Notes: generated by a model from the letters alone, not told the origin. DNA of 12,114 nucleotides from Bacteroidota bacterium (GCA_023417785.1 JAEZEH010000013.1:1-12114), one strand, 5' to 3'; positions 1 to 8,740 are shown, counted from the first letter of the stretch. Made by a program: numbers and translations.

Positions 1-851
1 TCATCATGAGCGCGCATCATTGGTTCGTGGTGCGTTGTGGAAATCACTATGCCGTACTCGTCGGCCAGACGCGGGTTGTCGGGATCGTCATCGGCGAACG
101 CCGCGGGGCGCCACATGGCCGGCCACAAATAGTTTCCCTTATTTCGAAGAATGAGTTCAAAAACTTTTTCGTAGAACTGGTGATTGAAACCGCCGAATTT
201 TTCCTGCGCCCAGTTTCGAAGTGCCGGAGCCTCGTCGTTGATGAAAATACCCCTGTACTTCACGCCCGGCGCGGGTGACACGTATGCGACCTTTTCAAGA
301 TACAAGGCATCCTTTTTCGCCACCGGCGCATCGCCCCACCAATACCACGGCGAAACCCCGATATCTTTCGACAGGGTGAATACCCCATAGGCAGCACCAC
401 GTCTGTCGCTACCTGCAATGACCAACGCCTGATTCACTCCGGGGAAAGGCTTATCCACTGTTTTGATTACAAAGCGTTCCCATTGGTTGCGTATAGCGTC
501 GACGTTCAATTTTTTAGATGAAACCAATGCCTGGATAAGGGAGCTCTTCTCAATCGTTCCAACTATAATTACGTTGGTCTTTACAGAAGCCGAAGAGGTG
601 GCGATGTCCGGTTTGCGCCCGGTAACTTTGTTGATGTCATCTGCCAGGAATGCCGCAGAGCGCCGGACCAACGGCAGATCCGCTGTGTCATAAAGAATCG
701 TTGCCGCCGATGATTTGTCAACGATAGTAAAATAGCGCCCTTTACTTTTGACGTTGTCATGCACCTTTAATTGCCCCTGACTCAACAGGGGTGTGATCAG
801 CAGCACAACCAACAAAATATTTCTTCCTGTTTTCCTGGTATTCCTGTTCAT
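1..851 (-). CDS. GH115 xylan alpha-1,2-glucuronidase, 3' end outside window
   Basis: This gene reads leftwards off the window edge, so only its first 283 codons are present; GH115 enzymes are usually over 800 residues. Residues 1-26 form a signal peptide (basic start, then NILLVVLLITPLL, ending near SQGQ), which predicts export, probably to the periplasm. GH115-like blocks are visible: GSDRRGAAYGVFTLS (147-161), SPWYWWGD (167-174), FINDEAPAL (203-211), FELILRNKGNYLWPAMW (231-247) and THHEPMMRA (273-281). GH115 removes glucuronic or 4-O-methylglucuronic acid from xylan, including from internal xylose units of long chains, unlike GH67. It is the last visible gene of the leftward PUL operon, 80 bp after the GH30 gene. 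The ATG at 851 follows an A-rich stretch with no Shine-Dalgarno sequence. The family call is firm; the catalytic centre is only partly visible because the rest lies outside the window. Confidence 0.93.
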   Translation of the reverse strand, partial: MNRNTRKTGRNILLVVLLITPLLSQGQLKVHDNVKSKGRYFTIVDKSSAATILYDTADLPLVRRSAAFLADDINKVTGRKPDIATSSASVKTNVIIVGTIEKSSLIQALVSSKKLNVDAIRNQWERFVIKTVDKPFPGVNQALVIAGSDRRGAAYGVFTLSKDIGVSPWYWWGDAPVAKKDALYLEKVAYVSPAPGVKYRGIFINDEAPALRNWAQEKFGGFNHQFYEKVFELILRNKGNYLWPAMWRPAAFADDDPDNPRLADEYGIVISTTHHEPMMRAHD

Positions 852-931
852 GTTGCTTCTTTTTTAAAAACGGGTCTCACCCTTTTAGCCGTAACTGCTT
901 ACACTTAATCAGCCACAGAATAGTCAACAAT

Positions 932-2242
932 CTAATTCTCCACCACCACAGTTTTTATACTCTTTGGCGCAAGGGAAAAGACAAGGTTCCCGTCTTCACT
1001 TTCAATGATCGTTTTCGTTCTGTTTGATGATATGTTTGTTTCGTACGCTGCCGCAGACGACGGGACCGTTCCTCCTATCGTAAGGCCAATGTTATTAACG
1101 GCTGTGCTACCTGGATTCAAAAGAACGATCACCGTTTCGCCCTCACCCTGATATGCGGTAACCTTGATCCCTTGCTGAAAATCAGCGTTTACCCGCACGT
1201 AACCCGGACGTACAAATTTCGAGAAGTGCGAAAAGGCATAACCCCGTTTGAGGATATCTCCCGAAGTCGTTCCCTGATCTCCGTCGCCAAGAAAGGAATA
1301 ATAGCGTTTGAGATACCACCATATATAGGCATTCCAGTTATGACTCATTGCCTCATGCATGGTACCGAGCATTTCCAACGTTTCGTCCCAGATAACCTGG
1401 TCAGAAAGTTGACGCCAGTTGGCGGTTGCGTTCTGGTTCATGAGGTACTCCGTCATCCATATTTCCTTGTCTTTTTCTTCAGCACGGGGAAAAGGTCCCA
1501 GGCCGCTTCCGTAGATATGCCCCGCCACGATGTCGAGCTGCGCCGCGGCTCCGTCATCGTTCAGAATATCGTTTGTATAAGCCGGATTGAAGTTGAAGGA
1601 TTCCGGAGCGGCAATCTGCACTCCTTCGATGAGGTGACCGTATTCCCTGAGAAAGGTCTTCATCTGGGATGAAGTCCAGTCGCATGACTCGTAGTTCACT
1701 TTAATATCGGGTTCGTTCTGGATAGAAATGGCATCGATTGGCGCGCCATTGGATTCCATAAAAGCAATAAATTCATTCAGGTGATTTGCAAACGCCTCGT
1801 AATTTTCTTCGAGGAGATGTCCACCAATATCACTCCCGTTGCTTTTTAGCGCAGGCGGAGGTGACCATGGTGACGCCAGTATTTTGGCGCCATGCTTACG
1901 CGCCTCTTTGGTAACATTTACAACAGCGGACCATTCATCCGGATTTGAGGCGACGCGAATCCGGAAAATGCTCAAGCCCAGATCGGACTCATCTGTTCCA
2001 AACGCTTTCTTCATATCGGCAGCCGAAGGAAACTGTGCTCCCCACATTTGGTTTGCCCCGCCGAAGCCGGCGATGGTCTGATAGGTAGTTGCCGGGTCGA
2101 CCGCAAGCGATTTCACGGGTACTCCCGGAGATGGTTGAGGCTCTTCTGATCCATCGGAACCGCTACAGGAAGCAAAGGTTGTAATGAAAAGCAACACGCC
2201 ACAGGCGAGTATACTATGAACATGGTGGTTGATCTTTCTCAT
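932..2242 (-). CDS. GH30 (subfamily 8-like) glucuronoxylan endo-xylanase lipoprotein
   Basis: A 436-residue retaining glycosidase. Residues 1-25 are a lipoprotein signal with lipobox FASC (Cys26), followed by acidic residues (SDGSEE), which in Bacteroidota often accompany surface display. The fold starts at TIAGFGGANQMWG (56-68). The expected acid/base is Glu177 in ISIQNEPD and the nucleophile is Glu265 in WMTEY. The segment WWYLKRYYSF (308-317) aligns with the loop that in subfamily 8 xylanases carries the arginine binding the glucuronic acid side chain; Arg313 and Tyr315 match it. Such enzymes cut xylan at a fixed distance from each (methyl)glucuronosyl branch. About 90 C-terminal residues form the family's side beta-domain, and no extra binding module is seen. 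It lies downstream of the TIG/CBM-like lipoprotein gene after a 200-bp leader, and upstream of the GH115 gene. GH30 is firm; subfamily 8 rests on local motif similarity. Confidence 0.92.
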   Translation of the reverse strand: MRKINHHVHSILACGVLLFITTFASCSGSDGSEEPQPSPGVPVKSLAVDPATTYQTIAGFGGANQMWGAQFPSAADMKKAFGTDESDLGLSIFRIRVASNPDEWSAVVNVTKEARKHGAKILASPWSPPPALKSNGSDIGGHLLEENYEAFANHLNEFIAFMESNGAPIDAISIQNEPDIKVNYESCDWTSSQMKTFLREYGHLIEGVQIAAPESFNFNPAYTNDILNDDGAAAQLDIVAGHIYGSGLGPFPRAEEKDKEIWMTEYLMNQNATANWRQLSDQVIWDETLEMLGTMHEAMSHNWNAYIWWYLKRYYSFLGDGDQGTTSGDILKRGYAFSHFSKFVRPGYVRVNADFQQGIKVTAYQGEGETVIVLLNPGSTAVNNIGLTIGGTVPSSAAAYETNISSNRTKTIIESEDGNLVFSLAPKSIKTVVVEN

Positions 2243-2377
2243 TCTTTGGTTGTATCCAGAGTAGGAGTTGATGGTTCAGGCAAAATTTTTTCTCGTAGAT
2301 TAGGTCGTTTGGCGAGTGTCAGCATACCATATGCCATGATGTACAGGGTGTGGTTCACCCGAACTGTTTGGAATGAA

Positions 2378-2407
2378 AGGAGAGGGAGGACAATGCCCTC
2401 CCCTCCT
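2378..2407 (-). other. Stable hairpin in the leader of the GH30 gene
   Basis: On the plus strand AGGAG-a-GGGAG pairs with CTCCC-CTCCT around a 9-nt loop, giving a GC-rich 10-bp stem with one bulged base. A smaller perfect stem, GGGTG with CACCC around 5 nt, follows at 2346-2360 in the direction of the leftward transcript. Neither is followed by a real U-tract on the minus strand (only a short UUU comes after the large stem), so this is not a textbook intrinsic terminator. In the 200-bp gap between the lipoprotein and GH30 genes it could be a leaky attenuator or an RNA-stability or processing element that sets different expression of the two halves of the operon. The role is inferred; the base pairing is directly visible. 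Confidence 0.5.
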
Positions 2408-2442
2408 ATAACCCAAAAAACCAGTTCTTATTTATTACGCGG

Positions 2443-3537
2443 TCAGTCCTTAACCAGCTTCACATCATCAATGTAAAAGGTCGTTGCAACAGATTCGTTG
2501 CCGTTGAGGTCAAGCACAACGCGACTTGATGGCTCGTTTGCAGCGGGGAAAGCGAACCCCAACAACGTCCAGGTAGTTGGTACTTCCTGATCGCTGGTGT
2601 ACATTGCATTCGGATTGGTGGATACCCTCAGGCTACCGCCCGCCGCAGACGCCTTGACCCACATATAAACCGTGTAGGAAGCTCCAACTTCCCAGTCAGC
2701 CGGGTCGTTCGCAAGTTGTATTCTCCATTGACCGCTGCCGAGAGAACCATCCCGCGTAACCTTCAAACCTCTTGATCCGCTATAGTATTCGCCAGGAGTC
2801 GTAGTCGCAGTCATAAGAGTTCCTCCATTCCATTTGCCCCAGCCAGTAAACTCATCGCCATCACCCAATTCAAAGCCGGCGTTTGGATTCAACGGAGTTT
2901 TGCATTCGATACTATTAGGATCATCGGCACAGTTCACAAGATCATTAGCGCTGTTCACACTACCGGCAGGACCCGTTAAGGTGATCTTGTCGGTTGCGAA
3001 TCCGGCAGGCGCCGCAAAGGTTAATATCGCGTTGCTTTGTGAAATGATTTCGGCATCAACTCCACCCACGGCAAGTCCGGTTACATAAGAACTGCCAAGG
3101 TTTGTTCCGATAATAGTTACCGTTTCACCTTCCCTTGCGGAAGCAGGCGTAAAACTACTTACGGCAGGCATCGGAATCACCTCTATTTTTTTGAAAGCTC
3201 TGCCGTTACCTTCATACACAATAAGAACATCGTTTTCACCGAGGCTCACTGTTAGCGGCACCGGAACGGCAATACTCGAAGGAGATACATCCCTGAAGGA
3301 ATTCGATGTCACCACGACATTCCCGATAAAAACTCGTACGATTTTATCCATTTCTGACCCATTTATGATCAGCGTGGCACCAGGCCCTGTAACGTCGTTA
3401 CCGAAACCTGTTACTTTTGAACTGACGTCCTGCACCGAGTACGTGATGGCTTCATCATTATCGCAGCTCACGATCATCATAGCCACTATGGCGGATAACC
3501 ACATCGTTGCGAATCTTAATTTAGTATTACTATTCAT
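2443..3537 (-). CDS. SusE/F-position lipoprotein: two IPT/TIG-like domains plus CBM-like jelly roll
   Basis: This 364-residue protein occupies the place of SusE/SusF, 19 bp after the SusD gene, but is built differently from classical SusE/F. Lipobox IVSC puts the lipid on Cys25, followed by acidic DNDE, consistent with surface exposure. Residues about 32-120 and 122-200 look like two IPT/TIG immunoglobulin-like domains; the second opens with VSSFTPASAREGETVTIIG, typical of TIG repeats. Residues about 215-364 look like a CBM4/9/22-type jelly roll: NAGFELGDGDEFTGWGKWN (219-237), SGSRGLKVT, WRIQL, YTVYMWVKA (288-296), and a closing FYIDDVKLV (354-362). Cys203 and Cys212 in the linker could form a disulfide. 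The likely role is to hold xylan or xylo-oligosaccharides at the outer membrane for SusCD, with the TIG domains as spacers. The ligand is inferred from context; no catalytic motif is seen. Confidence 0.82.
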   Translation of the reverse strand: MNSNTKLRFATMWLSAIVAMMIVSCDNDEAITYSVQDVSSKVTGFGNDVTGPGATLIINGSEMDKIVRVFIGNVVVTSNSFRDVSPSSIAVPVPLTVSLGENDVLIVYEGNGRAFKKIEVIPMPAVSSFTPASAREGETVTIIGTNLGSSYVTGLAVGGVDAEIISQSNAILTFAAPAGFATDKITLTGPAGSVNSANDLVNCADDPNSIECKTPLNPNAGFELGDGDEFTGWGKWNGGTLMTATTTPGEYYSGSRGLKVTRDGSLGSGQWRIQLANDPADWEVGASYTVYMWVKASAAGGSLRVSTNPNAMYTSDQEVPTTWTLLGFAFPAANEPSSRVVLDLNGNESVATTFYIDDVKLVKD

Positions 3538-3556
3538 TGCCTTAGTCTATTATAGA

Positions 3557-5422
3557 TTAATATCCGGGATTTTGAAAATCGGCAGGGTTATCTACCTGAA
3601 TACGATCCAGGTGCTCTTGCGGAATGGGACGTATTCTATGGTGCGGTTTCACACCCGGTGCAGCCTCATCGTTAAGGCTGACCCGTTCCAGAAATATCGT
3701 TTCACCACGCATCGCGAGATCGGGCCAGCGTGAACCTTCACCGCATAATTCCCTTGCGCGTTCGTCCAGAATAAAATTCATGTCTACATCACCAGCGGTA
3801 ATTTGCATTGCTGTCCTGCGTGCCGTGAGCGTTCCTGCGTCAAGACCGGGCCGATAAGCTGCGCGTTCTCTGATGATGTTGATGAGACGGGCTGCCTCGG
3901 CTGCACCACCGTTGATATTGCCTTGAAGCGCCGCTTCGGCCGCAAGCAGATATGTTTCACCGAACTTAAATATTAGCATAGGTCTTCCAGACGCATCGTT
4001 TCCTGTTGCTCTCCGTAAATCATCAAACTTCATCAGACCTGGATAGATCTGCGGAGCTTGTGAGGGATTTTCTGGCGACCACCATGCCGAAGGACCATAC
4101 GCGCGGTAAGGTTTATCCATAGCATTTATGGCAGTAGCTGCCGCATCAGTATCAGTCATCGCGAACGCTGTATCACCTGGCACCACTCCCTCAGGAAGCT
4201 GCGCCAACCACGTATTATGTGCATCCGAACCCGGCAGATTGATTGATTCTACCGTATACACCGTCCTGAAGGAACCGTGATAACGACTATCATTGACTTT
4301 ATCGGCAAATGCCACATTTATTAACCAATCAGTTGGGCGAAGTTTCCTTAGCGGCCGCTGAAACTCCAGAGGCCTGCCATCAATAGGATCCGAGCCGTCT
4401 CTGAAAGTTACTGATTCATAATTCGACGTAAAGCAGCTCGCTGCCATATTTTCGCGGTCTCCGATTCCCGAAGGATTTGTGTATTCATTGTTCACGTTAT
4501 CTAACGGAATTCGTTCTGCGGCAAATAAGACCTCCCGATTATATTCATTGCTCTGCAGATAGGCGGCTCCAAAGTCCTGAAGTAATTCCACTCCATATGC
4601 TCCCGGATTGTCAATCAGCTTCATTGCAGCATCATAGGCAGCCTGATAATCACCCTGAGCATTGGGAGAAACTCCTGAGTAGGCTCTGAAAAGATATATA
4701 CGGCTTAACAGATGGAGCGCCACCGCCTGCGAGACCCTGAACTCGCGTGCAGGACGGGCCATTCTCAGATTCTGACTGGCAAACTCAAGGTCTGCAATCA
4801 TCACCTCATAATTCGTGGCAAGCAGTTGACGCATGCCTTCGGTATCGCCTTTGGTAGGACGATTAAATCCTGTATTCGGCAGCGTATTAAATATGAGATC
4901 ACCACTACCCAAGTCAGTTGGCACCGGACCAAACTGTGCTACCAATAGATAATAATAATGCGCTCTAAGATACCGAGCTTGTGCGATCATCTCCGTCCTG
5001 GCTCCGTCAGTGAGCCCAGAAACATCTGGTATAAACTCGATCAACCCATTCAACATATTAATGATAGGGAAAGTCCGATTGAATGTGGTTGTAAGAAATC
5101 CGAACTCCGAGTTAATATCATATGTACCGAATAGCTTGTGCGGAAGGTTATCGCCACTCGAGTTAACCGCAGGCTGTTCACCATAAGTGAATTCATCAGT
5201 TCCGGCGATGTTCAGTGCAAGCGTTGGATTTACGCCATAGTGATAGCGTAAATATGCATAGGCGGTATTCAGGCCGTCTTGCGAACCCTGCGCTGTTTTA
5301 AAATAGTCGTTTGTGAACGTCGTTTTTGGATTCTCCTCCAAAATATCCTCGCACCCGGGCGCCAACGCGAGGATGGCTAGTGCGGTCAGAAGTATTTTAT
5401 AATATTTCATAAGTATTCGCAT
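3557..5422 (-). CDS. SusD/RagB-family glycan-binding outer-membrane lipoprotein
   Basis: A 621-residue SusD-like protein, in the usual family size range. The signal sequence ends in lipobox APGC (Cys24) followed by acidic EDILEENP, as in surface-displayed SusD proteins. The N-terminal part (NDYFKTAQGSQDGLNTAYAYLR, described here by its ends NDYF and AYLR) and helical stretches such as MIAQARYLRAHYYYLLVAQFG fit the TPR-like SusD core. The C-terminus shows family hallmarks: LIFKFGETYLLAAEAAL, then ERARELCGEGSRWPDLAMRG, and the closing RPIPQEHLDRIQ ... NPGY. SusD caps the SusC barrel and helps deliver oligosaccharides into it; here the expected ligands are (glucurono)xylo-oligosaccharides. Its start is 6 bp past the SusC stop, so the two are translationally close. 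A second ATG at 5410 (MKYYKILL) is an equally plausible start that gives a shorter signal peptide. The ligand is inferred from the neighbouring xylanases. Confidence 0.95.
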   Translation of the reverse strand: MRILMKYYKILLTALAILALAPGCEDILEENPKTTFTNDYFKTAQGSQDGLNTAYAYLRYHYGVNPTLALNIAGTDEFTYGEQPAVNSSGDNLPHKLFGTYDINSEFGFLTTTFNRTFPIINMLNGLIEFIPDVSGLTDGARTEMIAQARYLRAHYYYLLVAQFGPVPTDLGSGDLIFNTLPNTGFNRPTKGDTEGMRQLLATNYEVMIADLEFASQNLRMARPAREFRVSQAVALHLLSRIYLFRAYSGVSPNAQGDYQAAYDAAMKLIDNPGAYGVELLQDFGAAYLQSNEYNREVLFAAERIPLDNVNNEYTNPSGIGDRENMAASCFTSNYESVTFRDGSDPIDGRPLEFQRPLRKLRPTDWLINVAFADKVNDSRYHGSFRTVYTVESINLPGSDAHNTWLAQLPEGVVPGDTAFAMTDTDAAATAINAMDKPYRAYGPSAWWSPENPSQAPQIYPGLMKFDDLRRATGNDASGRPMLIFKFGETYLLAAEAALQGNINGGAAEAARLINIIRERAAYRPGLDAGTLTARRTAMQITAGDVDMNFILDERARELCGEGSRWPDLAMRGETIFLERVSLNDEAAPGVKPHHRIRPIPQEHLDRIQVDNPADFQNPGY

Positions 5423-5428
5423 TTGAGA

Positions 5429-8400
5429 TTAGAACGTGACATTAATTCCTAAAATGAATGAACGCACGGGCGGTGTCGAGGCGGAGATCACAAGGTTCTG
5501 ATTTTGTCCTCCCGTACGGAATCCTGCTCCTGTGGAAACAATACCCGTTGCACCTTGTCCTGTCGGTTCAGGATCTACGCCATTCCATTTTGTAACATAA
5601 GGGGCATAAAGCAGAAACGGATTCTGAACCGTGAAGTATGCTCTCAGTGATTGCGCCCCAATTCTGCTCGCAATTGAGCCTGGCACGGTGTACCCAAGGT
5701 TGATGCTTCGAACACGTATAAATGACGCATCGTAGTAAGCGAGAGTAGACCATGAGTTGGCAGCGCCACCAGGTAACGCTGAGTTAGGGGCCGGGAACCA
5801 GTTGCTGCGGTTTTCCGGGGTCCAGTACTCTACATCGAGACCATTCCTCAAGCCATTGTTATTCGTGAGGTAGGCCCCATTCGGCGCATGCAGGTAGCTC
5901 ATCAAAAGCCCGCCGAAACGTGCGTAGGTGACAAAGGAAAAATCAAATCCCTTATATGTAAACCGGTTAGTGATACCTCCCTGCCAGTCGGCCTGCTGAT
6001 CACCAATTACGGTACGATCATGTTCTTCACTGAATACACCATCCGGCACACCTTCAGGTCCACTCAGGTCGGCTATTTTTAACTGGCCAGGAACCTGACC
6101 ATATTCAGCAGCCTGTGCAGCTTCTTCCTCCTGCCATACACCCAGCTTCCTGTAGTTGTACATAGCGGTAAGCGGATAACCGACGTGCAAACCATTTCCG
6201 ATATTCCTTTCCTCGCCGGGAGCAAGTTCCAGAAGTTTGTTCCGGTTGAAGAACCAGTTTACATCGGCGTTCCAAGTAAAACCACCGTTTTGAGAGTTTA
6301 TGATGGTTGCACTAACGGATACTTCCAGACCTTTATTCTCCACCCTTCCCAGGTTGGTCTGGAAAGCATCCTGATAACCGGAAGTAATTGGCAGTTGGTA
6401 GTCGTACAATAGGTTATGAGTTTGCGCATTGTACCATTCGATGGATCCCGAGATACGGTCTTCCAGGAGGCCGAAATCAAGGCCCACGTTCCAAGTATTG
6501 GTATACTCCCAATCAAGTGAAGTATCGGGAATTCTCGCAGGCAAGTAACCCACTACTTTTGAAGTTCCGTAGTTGTATCGGATTGGCACGCCACCGTTAT
6601 TAGGTGAAACGCCACCAAGAGTAGTATATGGAGCTACTGATTGATTCGATGTTTGTCCATATCCGACGCGAAGCTTCAGCATTGAAAGCGCATTCTGATT
6701 AGTCATGAAAGCTTCCTCTGCGATGTTCCAGCCTACGGCAACTGCCGGATAGTTATGCCACTTTTCTGCCAGGCGGGACGATCCATCTCTTCTGAATGTA
6801 AAAGTCAGAAGATATCGATCTTTGAACGCATAGTTTAGTCGAGCCATGTAAGAGAGTAAACCCCATGTCGCCTCACCACCGTCTAGTAACTGGTTCGAAG
6901 TCGGACTTGCGATACCCAGGTTATAGTACTGAATAAAATCCGCACCGATCGAATCCTTGCTTACAAGCGTAGACCAACTCTTGCTTTGCTGTGCGCTATA
7001 TAACCCAGTGAATGTAAGCCTGTGGTCATCAGCGAAAGTTTTTTCGTAAGAAAGCACATTTTCAACTGTCCAGGATATTTGTTCTTCGTTTCTCACCCGG
7101 GCACGGTTGCTTTGATTTTGCGTGCGGAAATAGGAGTCCTGACCCTGGAATTGTGCAGAGTTTGCTTGGCTGAAGTCAAACCCGGCATTTAAACGGTACT
7201 TCAATCCCTCTATGATTTCAACCTCTGCAAATGCACTGTTGAACGATCTGAATCTCCGGATGCGATCGGTCCAAGTGTCTTCGTTGCCTTGCAGCAAGAG
7301 CGGGTTATACTGCTGCGTTCTGTCGGTTTGGTTACCTGCAGGAGTGCGGAAAACCTCTCCGTTTGCTGTGTAAGCCGGCATCAGCGGGCTCATCGACAGG
7401 ATGGGATACATAATTCCACCGCCAAAAGCACCGGGAGTATTTGCCTGCTGGTTTACAAACTGTGAACCGTTGGAATACGAAAGGCTGTTTAAGGAGTTGA
7501 GACCGACTCTTACTCTTTTGCCTATGTTATTATCAAAGGTGGTCTTCAGGGAATATCTGGCAAAATCCTGGCCAGGCAGAATGGTGGTCTCCTTATAATA
7601 TCCGCCACTCACGGCATACCTGCCCTTTTCAGTGCCTCCGCTAATGCCAAGATTGTGATTTGTGATCAAGCCATTTTCATACATCAGATCCTGCCAGTCT
7701 GTATTCCGGCCTATTGCCATACCTTCAATTTCCTCCGGTTGATATCCTTCGGTGAAGCCTGCACGATCGCGCATGGTTGCATATTCCTCAGCATTAAACA
7801 GGTCGTACTTTTTGGCAACTGTAGTTACCCCATAATAGCTGTTTAGGGTAACCCGGGTTTCTCCGGCTTTTCCTCTCTTAGTCGTGATAATCACCACACC
7901 GTTGGCGCCACGCGAGCCATAGATGGCTGTAGCGGATGCATCTTTTAATACGTTCAGTGATTCGATTTCATCCGGGTTGATATCGGTAATACTGCCTTCA
8001 AACGGTATTCCGTCCAACACAATCAAAGGATCATTGGAACCATTGATGGAGCGCTCGCCTCGAACACGAATCCGAGCTGTCGCTCCTGGAGCCGTACCCA
8101 TTCTTTGTACCTCCACACCTGCAGCTCGGCCCTGCAGCGCCTGCTGTACGTTGGCGACAGGAACCTCACTCAGTGCCTTGGCATCGACAGAGACAAGGGA
8201 TCCGGTAACGTCACTCTTTTTCTGTACGCCATATCCCACTACAACAATCTCTTCGAGGGATTCAATGTTAGGTTCAAGCGATACGTCGAGTGTAGTCCTG
8301 CCACCAAGGGCAATTTCCTGTGTATTGTACCCGATGAACGAAAACACCAGAATGGCATTATCATCTGATGAGACATTAAGCGAATATGCCCCGTTGGCAT

Positions 8401-8605
8401 CGGTCGTCGTACCGTTCGTTGTATTCTTGACCAGAATGTTAACCCCGGGCATACCGGAGCCTGTTTCATCGATCACTGTTCCTGACACCCGGGATTGGGC
8501 GAAAAGTGAAGAGGATGAAACGAAAGCTGCGAGAATCAGCAGCCAGGAAAGATACCGGGTTCGCCGCCGGTCTGGGTAATGGTGCAGTAGAGCTACATTT
8601 TTCAT
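5429..8605 (-). CDS. SusC/RagA-family TonB-dependent oligosaccharide transporter
   Basis: A 1058-residue outer-membrane transporter. The signal peptide is basic then hydrophobic (YLSWLLILAAFVSSSSLFAQ, cleaved near residue 37). A carboxypeptidase-regulatory-like domain follows (about 38-112, from VSGTVIDETGSGMPGVNILV), then a TonB-box-like EEIVVVGYG (118-126), the plug (about 130-245) with the SusC signature LKDASATAIYGSRGANGVV (220-238), and a large beta-barrel ending in the terminal Phe of INVTF, as outer-membrane barrel proteins usually do. It should import xylan fragments together with SusD, powered by TonB. The start at 8605 (MKNVALL) is preferred over the in-frame ATG at 8662: the longer version would put 19 atypical residues before the signal peptide, and the DNA there carries a 13-bp palindrome. 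It is the first gene of the leftward operon and faces the shared control region. Confidence 0.95.
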   Translation of the reverse strand: MKNVALLHHYPDRRRTRYLSWLLILAAFVSSSSLFAQSRVSGTVIDETGSGMPGVNILVKNTTNGTTTDANGAYSLNVSSDDNAILVFSFIGYNTQEIALGGRTTLDVSLEPNIESLEEIVVVGYGVQKKSDVTGSLVSVDAKALSEVPVANVQQALQGRAAGVEVQRMGTAPGATARIRVRGERSINGSNDPLIVLDGIPFEGSITDINPDEIESLNVLKDASATAIYGSRGANGVVIITTKRGKAGETRVTLNSYYGVTTVAKKYDLFNAEEYATMRDRAGFTEGYQPEEIEGMAIGRNTDWQDLMYENGLITNHNLGISGGTEKGRYAVSGGYYKETTILPGQDFARYSLKTTFDNNIGKRVRVGLNSLNSLSYSNGSQFVNQQANTPGAFGGGIMYPILSMSPLMPAYTANGEVFRTPAGNQTDRTQQYNPLLLQGNEDTWTDRIRRFRSFNSAFAEVEIIEGLKYRLNAGFDFSQANSAQFQGQDSYFRTQNQSNRARVRNEEQISWTVENVLSYEKTFADDHRLTFTGLYSAQQSKSWSTLVSKDSIGADFIQYYNLGIASPTSNQLLDGGEATWGLLSYMARLNYAFKDRYLLTFTFRRDGSSRLAEKWHNYPAVAVGWNIAEEAFMTNQNALSMLKLRVGYGQTSNQSVAPYTTLGGVSPNNGGVPIRYNYGTSKVVGYLPARIPDTSLDWEYTNTWNVGLDFGLLEDRISGSIEWYNAQTHNLLYDYQLPITSGYQDAFQTNLGRVENKGLEVSVSATIINSQNGGFTWNADVNWFFNRNKLLELAPGEERNIGNGLHVGYPLTAMYNYRKLGVWQEEEAAQAAEYGQVPGQLKIADLSGPEGVPDGVFSEEHDRTVIGDQQADWQGGITNRFTYKGFDFSFVTYARFGGLLMSYLHAPNGAYLTNNNGLRNGLDVEYWTPENRSNWFPAPNSALPGGAANSWSTLAYYDASFIRVRSINLGYTVPGSIASRIGAQSLRAYFTVQNPFLLYAPYVTKWNGVDPEPTGQGATGIVSTGAGFRTGGQNQNLVISASTPPVRSFILGINVTF

Positions 8606-8637
8606 AGGGTTACATTTAGTGATAGTTATGGTTTGGA

Positions 8638-8650
8638 CCGGTTTAACCGG
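8638..8650. repeat. 13-bp palindrome CCGGTT-t-AACCGG upstream of the susC-like start
   Basis: Perfect 6-bp inverted arms (8638-8643 and 8645-8650) surround a single T, ending 33 bp before the preferred SusC start codon. The position suits a repressor or activator site in the promoter or 5' leader. It differs in sequence from the CGATT cluster further upstream, so it may serve a different regulator, or form a small RNA hairpin in the leader. The function is inferred. Confidence 0.4.
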
Positions 8651-8713
8651 AACCTCCAACATTTGGGGAATGTGTTGAAAGGTTCAGCTAAGATGGATGA
8701 TGCAATTCAAAAA

Positions 8714-8727
8714 TGCAACCGATTGCA
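8714..8727. promoter_or_regulatory. LacI-type operator-like site 1 (TGCAACCGATTGCA)
   Basis: This 14-bp near-palindrome has perfect TGCAA/TTGCA arms around CCGA, with one mismatched pair in the centre. Its pattern, AA then a central CG then TT, matches the general form of LacI-family operators. It lies among three related sites in the divergent promoter region. No LacI-type regulator gene is in the window, so the binding protein is unknown. Confidence 0.5.
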
Positions 8728-8740
8728 ATTATTTTTGTTC

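Noticed and set aside
866..886. AAAA-c-GGGT / ACCC-TTTT hairpin between the GH30 and GH115 genes, considered as a terminator
   Set aside because: Only four GC-containing pairs plus AT pairs across a bulge; too weak to call, and a terminator here would cut GH115 off from its operon.
1172..1672. Plus-strand open frame of 166 codons opposite the GH30 gene
   Set aside because: It overlaps the GH30 catalytic region on the other strand and has no family resemblance.
7923..8579. Long open frame on the plus strand (218 codons) opposite the SusC gene
   Set aside because: It lies entirely antisense to the conserved SusC N-terminal and plug region, and its translation shows no domain or signal; it is a shadow of the real gene.
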